Origin: DASQHW01 sp038209365
GTDB lineage: Bacteria > Actinomycetota > Acidimicrobiia > IMCC26256 > PALSA-610
Reading direction: 5' to 3'
Length of the DNA stretch: 64,000 nucleotides
Assembly: GCA_038209365.1 (NCBI GenBank)
Contig: JBBQXS010000008.1
Coordinates: 1-64,000, forward strand
Within the stretch, counting starts at the first letter, position 1. Every line of letters starts with the position of its first letter. A program made the position numbers and the translations under genes. The notes beneath the pieces are model-generated. The model had not been told where the DNA came from and did not search any database. It saw only the letters and a program-made list of their open reading frames with translations. This document shows, piece by piece, positions 48,381 through 56,099 of the stretch.

Positions 48381-50119
48381 CCGAGTCGTCTGGACAGGAA
48401 CGAATCGATGCGGTCGAGCTCGTCGGCGACGGTTGCCGCACGGCGCCATCCGTGGCCCTCGCCGTCGTACACGTGGCGCTCCACGGGAGTACCGGCGCGC
48501 CGCAACGCGTCTTCGAGCTCCGCGGATTGCGACAGCGGCACTGAGGTGTCTTCGTTCCCGTGGAGGAGCAACACCGGCGCCGTGATGCTGGACGCGTGGG
48601 TGATCGCCGAGTTGGCGATGTACCGGGCTCGGGCCTCGGGGAGCGGGCCCACGAGCCGTGTGTTGTAGCCCGACTCGAAGCGATGCGTCGTCGCGTCGAG
48701 GGCAAGGAGATCGGTGACGGGGAAGAGCGCAACGACAGCCGCGACGAGGTCCGGATACCGGGCCGCAACGTTCAGCACGGTGAGCCCACCCGCGCTCCCA
48801 CCCATCAGCGCGACGAGTGCGCCGTCGCCCCAGCCTTCCCGCACTGCGTGCCTGATACCGGCGGCGACGTCGTCGGTGTCGAGCTCGCCCCACCTGCCTT
48901 CGAGCGCGCGCCGGTAGCCGTCGCCGTAACCGGTGGAGCCGCGGGGGTTCGGCTGCAGCACGGTCCAGCCCCGTTGCACGAAGTGCTGAAGGCGCGGGTT
49001 CCAGTCGGCGAGGGCTTGACCGGTCGGGCCGCCGTGTACCTGCACCAACAGACGCCGCGCGCCGCGCGCCGCGCGCTCGGCCGGTCGCCAGAGCAGTCCG
49101 TGCACCGTCGCGCTCCCCGACTTCCACGAGACCGGCTTGGGCTCGACGAGCGGCGTCCGCTCGAACCCTCCGACCGCTCCGCGTCCGACGGTTCGCCGCG
49201 CGGAGCCGTTCGACGCGAGGACGACGACCTGCGCGGGCGTCACCGCTCCCGACCGGATGCACACAATGCCGGGCGCACCCCACTCGATCCCGCGGTGCCA
49301 GCCCTTGGACAGCTCCCGCGCGGACTTGCTGCCCGGTCCGCCGATCACCAGCCGGCCGAACCCTTCCTCGTTGCGGCACCAGGCGAGCTCATTGCCGTCG
49401 GGCGACCACGCAAACGATCGCTGCCCGGGACCCCAAGACGGTTCGGCGTGTTCGCATTGCTCGTCGAGCACCGGCATTTCGTCTATCCACAGCTTGTGCT
49501 CGCGCACATACGCCAAATGAGCACCATCCCCGGAGAAACGCGGCTGGCCGCACCCGGGCGCGTCCGCCACGACACGGGTCTTGCCGTCGTCGTCGCGCAC
49601 CACGACGCGCGACACATCCCACGGCATGTCGGGCAGCATCCATTCGTGCCACGCCAGCTCGCGGCCGTCGGGTGACCATGACGGATCCCACGCGTAGTCG
49701 GCGCGCGAGACGCGTTGCGGCCACTGCGTCCCGTCGATCGGCACCGTGGCGACATCGCAAGCGTCGGCGCGTTCGATGCCGCAGGCGACTTCGCCGCGCA
49801 CCGATACCGCCGGCGCGAACGCGCGGCCGTCGCGCGACAACACCCGAGCCACACCACCGTCGGCGTCGACCAGCACGAGCCGGCCGTCCGCGGCCGCGAC
49901 GACCAGCTCGCCGTCGGACGCCCAGCAGAAGCCACCTCCCACACCGCAGTCGCCGGTCACGATGACCGGCGTCCCCGCGGCGTCCGCCGGCACGACCACG
50001 AGGTCGCCGCGGCCGTCGAACCCGTCGATCCATGCGAGGCGGGCACCGGAAGGTGACCAGCGCGGGTCGGTCACTGAGTGTGACCGGCTCAGCATCGAAG
50101 GTGAGATCAGGCCCGGCAC
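48377..50119 (-). CDS. S9 family prolyl oligopeptidase-like peptidase
   Basis: A 580-residue serine peptidase with a beta-propeller (residues about 10-330, with WSPSGARLAWI, WSPDGRELAWHE and SFAWSPDGNELAW blades) and a catalytic alpha/beta domain. The nucleophile is in MGGSAGGLTVLN, the acid in LHGNEDTSVPLS and the His in DGEGHGWRR. The GTG at 50119 is chosen because TAGGGT stands 7 bases before it; an ATG at 50095 is possible. Longer starts would collide with the divergent glycosyltransferase ATG. The enzyme is likely cytosolic. Confidence 0.88.
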   Translation of the reverse strand: MPGLISPSMLSRSHSVTDPRWSPSGARLAWIDGFDGRGDLVVVPADAAGTPVIVTGDCGVGGGFCWASDGELVVAAADGRLVLVDADGGVARVLSRDGRAFAPAVSVRGEVACGIERADACDVATVPIDGTQWPQRVSRADYAWDPSWSPDGRELAWHEWMLPDMPWDVSRVVVRDDDGKTRVVADAPGCGQPRFSGDGAHLAYVREHKLWIDEMPVLDEQCEHAEPSWGPGQRSFAWSPDGNELAWCRNEEGFGRLVIGGPGSKSARELSKGWHRGIEWGAPGIVCIRSGAVTPAQVVVLASNGSARRTVGRGAVGGFERTPLVEPKPVSWKSGSATVHGLLWRPAERAARGARRLLVQVHGGPTGQALADWNPRLQHFVQRGWTVLQPNPRGSTGYGDGYRRALEGRWGELDTDDVAAGIRHAVREGWGDGALVALMGGSAGGLTVLNVAARYPDLVAAVVALFPVTDLLALDATTHRFESGYNTRLVGPLPEARARYIANSAITHASSITAPVLLLHGNEDTSVPLSQSAELEDALRRAGTPVERHVYDGEGHGWRRAATVADELDRIDSFLSRRLG

Positions 50120-50126
50120 CAGGGCG

Positions 50127-50132
50127 ACCCTA
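50127..50132 (-). promoter_or_regulatory. -10 hexamer of the S9 peptidase gene
   Basis: TAGGGT on the minus strand, 7 bases before a GTG, gives a leaderless transcript. It helps to fix the peptidase start. The divergent GT4 gene begins 49 bases away and has no comparable hexamer. Confidence 0.45.
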
Positions 50133-50180
50133 CCGGCGCGGCTTGCGACCGGCGCGGCCCTCCTCCATCCTGGTCCCTTC

Positions 50181-51476
50181 ATGCCCCACACCGAGTCCGC
50201 CCTCTCGCGCCCGCTTCGCGTCGCATTCCTCGTCTATCGCGGCAATCCGCACTGCGGGGGCCAAGGCGTATACAGCCGGCATCTCACCCGCGAACTCGCC
50301 GAGCTGGGGCATCGGGTCACGATGTTCGCCGGGCAGCCGTGGCCGGTCGCCGACGTGCCGGTCACGCTGGAGAAGGTGCCGAGCCTCGACCTGTACCGGC
50401 GGGAGAACCCGTTTCGCGTCCCGTGGCCGCACGAGTTCCGCACCGTGGAGGACGTCCAGGAGTTCGCGATCATGGGGTGCGCCGGGTTCCCCGAGCCCTA
50501 CGCGTTCAGCCGCCGGGTCTACAAGGAGCTGCGCGACCGCCGTCACGAGTTCGATCTCGTCCACGACAACCAGTGCCTCGGGCGCGGGCTGCTGGGCTTC
50601 GTGCGGGACGGGTGGCCGTTCGTGCACACGCTGCACCATCCGATCACCGTCGACCGCGATTTGGAGTTGGCGCACGCGACGTCGCTCAACCGCCGGTTGA
50701 CACTCCGGCGTTGGTACGGGTTCCTGGGCATGCAGATGCACGTTGCCCGCAAGCTGCCGCGTCACCTCACGGTGTCGGAGAACTCGAAGAAGGACATCGT
50801 CGCGCAGATGCGCGTACATCCCGACACGCTGCACATCGTGCCGGTCGGCGTCGACCAGAAGCAGTTCCGACCGCTCCCCCACATTGCGCGGGTGCCGGGC
50901 CGGTTGATGACGACCGCGAGCGCCGACGTCCCGCTCAAGGGATTGTCGTACCTGATCGAGGCACTCGCCAAGGTTCGTACCGAGCGTGAGGACGCGCACC
51001 TGGTCGTGATCGGGCGACCGCGTCTCAAGTCGCAGGTGCCTGCCCAGATCGAGCGGCTCGGCTTGCAGGGTGCGATCGAGTTCGTGAGCGGCGTCACCGA
51101 CGAGAGGATCGTCGAGTTGTACGCCGAGGCGGAGATCGCCGTCGTACCCTCGCTGTACGAAGGCTTCTCGCTTCCCGCGATCGAGGCCATGGCGTGTGGC
51201 GTGCCGCTCATCACGACGACGGGGGGCGCCCTGCCCGAGGTCGTCGGCGCGCACGGCGAGTCGGCCATGACGGTCGAGCCCGCCGATCCCGGGGCGCTCG
51301 CGCAGCAGATCGTCACGGTCCTGAACAGCGATTCGTTGCGCTCCCGTCTGGGAGAGCGAGGTCGGGCCCGTGTGCTCGACCGGTTCACGTGGCGGCGAAC
51401 GGCGCAAGGCACCGCCGAGCACTATTACCTCGAGCTCGAAGCCAATGAAACCCGGAGACGCGACCGCGGGTGTTGA
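50181..51476 (+). CDS. GT4 family glycosyltransferase
   Basis: A 431-residue GT-B fold enzyme. The N-terminal Gly-rich acceptor loop is NPHCGGQGVYSRHLTRELAELGH, the C-terminal donor domain has ADVPLKGLSYLIEAL and the GT4 motif PSLYEGFSLPAIEAMACGVPLI (Glu-x7-Glu). Similar sequences make polyprenol- or lipid-linked envelope glycans in actinobacteria. The sugar and acceptor are unknown. It is the first gene of a run with a methyltransferase and a toroid protein, whose coding regions overlap its end by 7 bases. Confidence 0.88.
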   Translation: MPHTESALSRPLRVAFLVYRGNPHCGGQGVYSRHLTRELAELGHRVTMFAGQPWPVADVPVTLEKVPSLDLYRRENPFRVPWPHEFRTVEDVQEFAIMGCAGFPEPYAFSRRVYKELRDRRHEFDLVHDNQCLGRGLLGFVRDGWPFVHTLHHPITVDRDLELAHATSLNRRLTLRRWYGFLGMQMHVARKLPRHLTVSENSKKDIVAQMRVHPDTLHIVPVGVDQKQFRPLPHIARVPGRLMTTASADVPLKGLSYLIEALAKVRTEREDAHLVVIGRPRLKSQVPAQIERLGLQGAIEFVSGVTDERIVELYAEAEIAVVPSLYEGFSLPAIEAMACGVPLITTTGGALPEVVGAHGESAMTVEPADPGALAQQIVTVLNSDSLRSRLGERGRARVLDRFTWRRTAQGTAEHYYLELEANETRRRDRGC

Positions 51477-52222
51477 CGGTTGACTTCGAGCGGCTGGGGC
51501 TGTCGCGCGGCGAGCGCCTGCTCGATCTCGGCGCGGGCGGAGGCCGCCACGCGTTCGCGGCGATGCGCCGCGGCGCCCGTGTCACCGCGCTCGACTACTC
51601 CGCGGCCGACCTGAAGGACGCGATGGCCGTGGCGGGGGCGATGCTCGATGCCGGCGAGGTCACCGTCGACCGGTGGGCCGGCGCGGTGAACGGTGACGCG
51701 CTCGATCTGCCGTTCCCGGATGCCACCTTCGATCGCGTGATCGTGTCCGAGGTGCTCGAACACATCTGGGACGACGAACGTGCGCTCACCGAGATCGCGC
51801 GTGTGCTCCGTCCGGGAGGCCGGATCGCCGCCACCGTTCCGACGCGCTGGCCCGAGCGGGTGGCATGGGCGCTCAACTGGCGCTACCACGACACGCCGGG
51901 AGGCCATGTCCGCGTCTACCGCCAGCACGAGCTCGAGGTGAAGCTCGAGCGAGCCGGCTTCTTCCTGCGCGGCTCGCACCACGCGCACGCGTTCCACTCG
52001 CCGTACTGGTGGCTGAAGTGCGCGTACGGCCTGGAGAACACCGACGCGCCGCCGGTGCGGCGTTACCACGACTTCTTGTGCATGCTGATCGAACGAAACC
52101 CGCGCTGGGCGCAGCTCGGTGAACGCGCCCTCAACCCCGTGCTCGGCAAGAGCGTGGTGCTGTACGGCGAGAAGGTCCCACCGTCGATGTCGAGATGGGG
52201 AAAGCGCAGCCTTGACGAATAG
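51470..52222 (+). CDS. class I SAM-dependent methyltransferase
   Basis: A 250-residue methyltransferase. Motif I is RLLDLGAGGGRHAFAAMRRG, and VIVSEVLEHIWDDERALTEIARVLRPGG contains the usual post-motif. The C-terminal third is unusual for its His- and Trp-rich HHAHAFHSPYWWLKCAYG. The GTG start lies within the end of the GT4 gene, so it is coupled. Methylation of a sugar or lipid in the same pathway is the best guess, unproven. Confidence 0.87.
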   Translation: MLTVDFERLGLSRGERLLDLGAGGGRHAFAAMRRGARVTALDYSAADLKDAMAVAGAMLDAGEVTVDRWAGAVNGDALDLPFPDATFDRVIVSEVLEHIWDDERALTEIARVLRPGGRIAATVPTRWPERVAWALNWRYHDTPGGHVRVYRQHELEVKLERAGFFLRGSHHAHAFHSPYWWLKCAYGLENTDAPPVRRYHDFLCMLIERNPRWAQLGERALNPVLGKSVVLYGEKVPPSMSRWGKRSLDE

Positions 52223-53336
52223 CCGCTTCCAGCTTCCCGAGGTCGAGGGTGTCCTCACGAGCGACCAGGTCGCAGAGACCGTCGACGCCATCGCCGGTGT
52301 GCAGCTCCCGGACGGCAACATCCCGTGGGTTCCGGGCGGCCACACCGACCCATGGAACCTCGTCGAAGCCGCGATGGCACTCGACGTGGGCGGCCGTTAT
52401 GCCGAAGCCGAGCGCGCGTACGCGTGGCTGACCGCCAACCAGCACGAAGCGGGCTGCTGGCATGCGTACTACTTGGGCGACGACGTGAAAGAGCACACGC
52501 TCGACACCAACGTCACGTGTTACATCGCGAACGGTGTATGGCATCACTATCTCTGCACGCGGGACGCGGGCTTTCTCGAGGCGATGTTCCCGATCGTGGA
52601 GCGTGCGATCGACTTCGCGCTCGACCACCAGCACCCGACGGGCGAGATCGAATGGGACGCGGACCCGGCGCGGGTCGACGGCAAGGGCGCGCTGCTGACC
52701 GGCTCGTCGAGCATCTACTCGTCGTTGCGCTGCGCGATCGCGGCCGCGGAACGCCTTCGTCGTGAGCGACCGGACTGGGAGATGTCGCTCGGCTCGTTGG
52801 CAATCGCCATCGCGCACCGTCCCGAGCGCTTCCTCGAGAAAGAGCGCTGGGCAATGGACTGGTACTACCCGATCCTGAGCGGTGTCCTACGCGGGCACGC
52901 CGCCCATGCGCGCATCGCGTCGAAGTGGCACACGTTCGTCGCCCCGACGCGAGGCGTGCGGTGCGTCTCGGACCAGCCTTGGATCACTGCGGCCGAGACG
53001 TGCGAATTGGTGATGACGCTCGACGCCATCGGGCTCGACGACCGGGCGCGCATGTTGTTCGAATGGGTGCAGTTCCTGCGCCACGACGACGGGTCCTACT
53101 GGACCGGGATGAACTTCGAGGACGAGCGGTTCGCGGAGCCGGGCGTCTACTTCACCGCCGAGCAGCCGACGTGGAACAGCGCGGCAGTGGTGCTCGCGGC
53201 CAACGCCCTCGGCGGGCGCGGCCCCACCGCGGGGTTGTTCCGCGGCGAGGGGCTGCCCGCCGGCCTCACCGCCGGCGAGCTCATCGAGGCGGGCACCGCG
53301 ATCGAGGTCGAAAGAGCCGCGCGCGAGCAACACTGA
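52212..53336 (+). CDS. alpha/alpha-toroid protein annotated as prenyltransferase-like
   Basis: A 374-residue, helix-rich protein. Repeats of a short helix pair (VEAAMALDVGGRYAEAERAY, LEAMFPIVERAIDFALDH, TAAETCELVMTLDAIGLDD) give an alpha/alpha barrel like squalene cyclases or six-hairpin glycosidases. The Cys, Trp and His-rich HEAGCWHAYY is conspicuous. A TTG at 52212 is chosen because GGGGAAAG precedes it and it overlaps the methyltransferase stop; no ATG is near. A prenyltransferase role is unproven; a glycoside hydrolase is an alternative. Confidence 0.72.
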   Translation: MTNSRFQLPEVEGVLTSDQVAETVDAIAGVQLPDGNIPWVPGGHTDPWNLVEAAMALDVGGRYAEAERAYAWLTANQHEAGCWHAYYLGDDVKEHTLDTNVTCYIANGVWHHYLCTRDAGFLEAMFPIVERAIDFALDHQHPTGEIEWDADPARVDGKGALLTGSSSIYSSLRCAIAAAERLRRERPDWEMSLGSLAIAIAHRPERFLEKERWAMDWYYPILSGVLRGHAAHARIASKWHTFVAPTRGVRCVSDQPWITAAETCELVMTLDAIGLDDRARMLFEWVQFLRHDDGSYWTGMNFEDERFAEPGVYFTAEQPTWNSAAVVLAANALGGRGPTAGLFRGEGLPAGLTAGELIEAGTAIEVERAAREQH

Positions 53337-53369
53337 CCGAGCATGCGCGCCATCGCGCCTGCGCCGTCG

Positions 53370-53375
53370 TAAATT
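53370..53375 (+). promoter_or_regulatory. -10 hexamer of the proline-rich protein gene
   Basis: TAAATT, 7 bases before the ATG at 53383. The AT-rich hexamer stands out from its surroundings and favours the ATG over the adjacent GTG as start. Confidence 0.4.
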
Positions 53376-53382
53376 TCCCGTG

Positions 53383-54063
53383 ATGCGCGTGTGGCGGTGG
53401 GCACGAGCAATCGAACAGACCCCGACGTGGCCACCTCCCGACGCGTGGCCGGCGGCTCGGGATCAGCCCTGGGCGCCCCCGCCGATGTGGTCGCAGGCCT
53501 GGCCCGCGGCACCTGCCGAGCCCGTCGTCGCACCCGAGACGGCACCCCCGCCCGCGCGGCCACTCGCGTCCGAACCGGAGCCGCCGCCCGCTCCTCCCGC
53601 CGCCGAGATGTCCGTCGAGCTCATCCGGGTCCTCGGCGCGGTGACGACGATGTGCGATCGGGTGATCGAGTTCGTCGAGGCCGACCGAGCTGAACGGCAC
53701 CGCATGATCGAGGCGCTCACACTCCTGACGCGCTCGGTGACGGCGCCCGAGCCACCCGCGCCGATCGGGAACGGCGAGCGAGTCGTCGGCGGGTCAATGG
53801 TGCCGGGTCCAGATCCGACAATCGATCTTCGGCCACCCGAGACCGCGGTCGAGGTCCGATGCCGCTTCGGCGACCGCTGGGTCGACGGGTTCGAGATCTT
53901 CGAAGTGCTGCACAGCGATCTCGGCGTCCGCTACCGGCTCCGGCGCCGCGTCGACGGCGTCGTGCTCCCCGAGCTCTTCGGCGCCGCCGCCATACGCCAC
54001 GTCGAGACGTTCGAGGAGCTCACGCCGTCATCGGCTCCGAACGGCCACTGGTCACCGCTGTAG
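53383..54063 (+). CDS. proline-rich hypothetical protein
   Basis: A 226-residue protein I do not recognise. Residues about 15-75 are rich in Pro, Ala and Trp, followed by a helix that may pair as a coiled coil (LIRVLGAVTTMCDRVIEFVEADRAERHRMIEAL), and a compact C-terminal beta domain (VEVRCRFGDRWVDGFEIFEVL ... YRLRRRVDGVVLPELF). The beta part looks like a small binding domain. A leaderless ATG at 53383 is assumed; GTG at 53380 is possible. The 3' end overlaps a convergent methyltransferase gene by 12 bases. Confidence 0.6.
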   Translation: MRVWRWARAIEQTPTWPPPDAWPAARDQPWAPPPMWSQAWPAAPAEPVVAPETAPPPARPLASEPEPPPAPPAAEMSVELIRVLGAVTTMCDRVIEFVEADRAERHRMIEALTLLTRSVTAPEPPAPIGNGERVVGGSMVPGPDPTIDLRPPETAVEVRCRFGDRWVDGFEIFEVLHSDLGVRYRLRRRVDGVVLPELFGAAAIRHVETFEELTPSSAPNGHWSPL

Positions 54064-54663
54064 GACACGCAGTGAGCCCGTGGCCGACACGGGCGTGAAG
54101 CCGTCGCCGACCGCGCGCCGCCATACGTAGAACGGGGCTTGGCCGCCGTCCGACGGGTCCTCGAACACGTCGTGGATCGCGAGCATGCCGCCGGACATGA
54201 CGTGTGGCGACCAGTGCTCGTAGTCGGCCATCGCGACGTCTTCGGCGTGCCCGCCGTCGATGAAGAGAAACGCGAGCGGCGTGCGCCATGCTCGCGCGAC
54301 CGGCAAGGAGTGACCGACGATCGCGACCACGACATCTTCGAGGCCGGCGTCTTCGATCGTGCGCCGGAAGAACGGAAGCGTGTCCATCCGCCCTGAGCGC
54401 GGATCGACGACGTCCGCGTCGTGATTCTCCCAGCCCGCCTGATTCTCCTCCGAGCCGCGATGGTGGTCGAGGGTGAACAAGACCGTGCCCGCCGCGCGCG
54501 CGGCGGCACCGAGGAACACCGCGGACTTTCCGCAGTACGTACCGATCTCGAGCAGCGGTCCACGTCCACCCGCGTCGCGGGCGGCGTCGTGCAACGCGAG
54601 GCCTTCGTCGTCGGGCATGAAGCCCTTCGCCGCCCGCGCCACGACCAACAGCTGCGCGTCCAT
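54052..54663 (-). CDS. class I SAM methyltransferase, CmcI/MDO-like
   Basis: A 203-residue methyltransferase-fold protein. LLEIGTYCGKSAVFLGAAARAAG is motif I, DHHRGSEENQAGW and FLFIDGGHAEDVAMADYEHW contain the metal-binding and SAM-associated acidic residues of the CmcI/sugar O-methyltransferase group, and MLAIHDVFEDPSDGG is also typical. A sugar methyltransferase in a glycan locus fits. An ATG at 54663 is used, with TAGTCT 11 bases upstream. It diverges from the GT87 gene. Confidence 0.82.
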   Translation of the reverse strand: MDAQLLVVARAAKGFMPDDEGLALHDAARDAGGRGPLLEIGTYCGKSAVFLGAAARAAGTVLFTLDHHRGSEENQAGWENHDADVVDPRSGRMDTLPFFRRTIEDAGLEDVVVAIVGHSLPVARAWRTPLAFLFIDGGHAEDVAMADYEHWSPHVMSGGMLAIHDVFEDPSDGGQAPFYVWRRAVGDGFTPVSATGSLRVLQR

Positions 54664-54674
54664 CACGAGCGGGC

Positions 54675-54680
54675 AGACTA
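54675..54680 (-). promoter_or_regulatory. -10 hexamer of the CmcI-like methyltransferase gene
   Basis: TAGTCT on the minus strand, 11 bases before the ATG, would give a leader of about 4 bases. The intergenic stretch to the GT87 gene is only 49 bases. Confidence 0.4.
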
Positions 54681-54712
54681 GAGCCGTGCGCGTCGCCCGC
54701 GAGTCACACGAC

Positions 54713-55900
54713 ATGCGGCGTCTCGGCGCACCCGCGCTCGGGATCATTGCGATCGGCCTCGGGCTGGAGGTCGCGAATCTTGCCGGCGGGCACCGTCAGG
54801 GCATCGACTACGACGTGTACTGGGCCGCGGGCCGGGCGGTCGTGCACGGCGAGTCGGTGTTCAGTCCCTGGATGGCCACGCAGATGGTGCATTCGCTGCC
54901 GTTCACCTATCCGCCGCTCGCCGCGCTGTGCGCAGTCCCGTTCGGGCTCGTCCCGAACCGCATCGGGTTCTTGGCGTGGACCCTCGCATCGATCGTCATG
55001 CTCGGATTCGTGGTCCACGCGACGATGCCGAACCTCGTCGACCGGTTCTCCCGGCCGCGCATCGCGCTCACGCTCGCGATCCTCGTTGCGCTGGTGTCGG
55101 CGCCGGTGATGACCGGGCTCGGGCACGGTCAGCTCGGCATCGCGCTGATGACGATGTGCATCTTCGATTGCATCTCGCCGCGACCGCGGTGGCCGCGCGG
55201 GCTGCTCATCGGGATCGCGACCGCCGTCAAGCTCCTGCCCGGCATCTTCATCGTCTACCTGTGGCTGACCGGCCGTCGGCGGGCGGCAATCACGGCCACC
55301 GTGACGGCCGCCGTGCTCTCGCTGGGCGCAGCGGTGGTGCTCCCCGGCGACTCCCGCATCTTCTGGACATCGCGTCTCTTCGACAACAGCCGTGTCGGGA
55401 GCAACTCCTATTTCAGCAATCAGTCGCTGAACGGGATGCTGCGGCGCGCCCTCGGCTCGCACATTCAGCTCTTGTGGATTGCATCGGCGGTGGTGGTCGC
55501 CATCGTCGGTCTGCGTTACGCAGTGCAGGCCAGTCGACGCGGTCAGGAATTGCTCGGCGTGTGTCTCGCCGCGCTCGTCGGCATCCTGGCGTCGCCCGTC
55601 TCGTGGGTGCATCACCTCGTCTGGATCGTCCCGGTGCTCGCCGTGCTCCTCGGCGACGCGACCGATCGGCGCCGCGTCGCACTCACCCTTTCGCTGGCCG
55701 CGTTCTTCGCGCTCAGGCTGCCGTATCTCGGAGACAGCTTCGACCCCGGATGGGGGCAGGCATGGGTCGCCGGCCCGTTGAAGGACGCCTACGGCATCGC
55801 GTGCCTCGTGCTGCTCTTCGCTTTGCCTCGCCTGGTCGGCGCTAGGCCAATACCTGTCGGACCGCGACGAGCAGCGCCCGCTGCTCCGTCTTCGTCGTGA
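54713..55900 (+). CDS. GT87 (DUF2029) polyprenyl-linked mannosyltransferase-like
   Basis: A 395-residue GT-C enzyme with about ten membrane spans. The first outer loop carries the acidic GIDYDVYWAAGRAV motif of GT87 enzymes such as PimE, and VWIVPVLAVLLGD-like spans follow. GT87 members use polyprenyl-phosphate mannose outside the membrane. An ATG at 54713 is chosen; a GTG at 54686 would add nine residues. The 3' end overlaps the next convergent gene by 59 bases. Neighbouring GT4 and methyltransferase genes suggest a common glycan product. Confidence 0.85.
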   Translation: MRRLGAPALGIIAIGLGLEVANLAGGHRQGIDYDVYWAAGRAVVHGESVFSPWMATQMVHSLPFTYPPLAALCAVPFGLVPNRIGFLAWTLASIVMLGFVVHATMPNLVDRFSRPRIALTLAILVALVSAPVMTGLGHGQLGIALMTMCIFDCISPRPRWPRGLLIGIATAVKLLPGIFIVYLWLTGRRRAAITATVTAAVLSLGAAVVLPGDSRIFWTSRLFDNSRVGSNSYFSNQSLNGMLRRALGSHIQLLWIASAVVVAIVGLRYAVQASRRGQELLGVCLAALVGILASPVSWVHHLVWIVPVLAVLLGDATDRRRVALTLSLAAFFALRLPYLGDSFDPGWGQAWVAGPLKDAYGIACLVLLFALPRLVGARPIPVGPRRAAPAAPSSS

Positions 55901-56096
55901 CCTTCATGCGTTCGAAGCCCGCGCCGTCGAGGCGCACGTCGGCATAGAAGTCGTCGCCGTCGACGTGGAAGTGCAGGAATGCCTTCGCGCGTCGGTAGAA
56001 GACGCCGGTGTTGCGCTCGACCAACCCGTCGATCCCACGGAGCTGTTCGAGCAGGGGCGCCATTTGATCGAGCTCACCGTCTCGCGGATGACGCAC
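55842..56096 (-). CDS. small conserved alpha/beta protein, function unknown
   Basis: An 84-residue protein I cannot name. It contains LRGIDGLVERNTGVFYRRAKAFLHFHVD and DDFYADVRL, and ends with a helix (TEQRALLVAVRQVL). Similar short proteins with an IPGL/FYRR pattern occur in other actinobacteria. The GTG at 56096 begins 3 bases after the mutase stop, so the small protein is probably translated with the mutase. An ATG at 56063 is an alternative. It overlaps the GT87 gene by 59 bases on the opposite strand. Confidence 0.62.
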   Translation of the reverse strand: MRHPRDGELDQMAPLLEQLRGIDGLVERNTGVFYRRAKAFLHFHVDGDDFYADVRLDGAGFERMKVTTKTEQRALLVAVRQVLA

Positions 56097-56099
56097 GCG

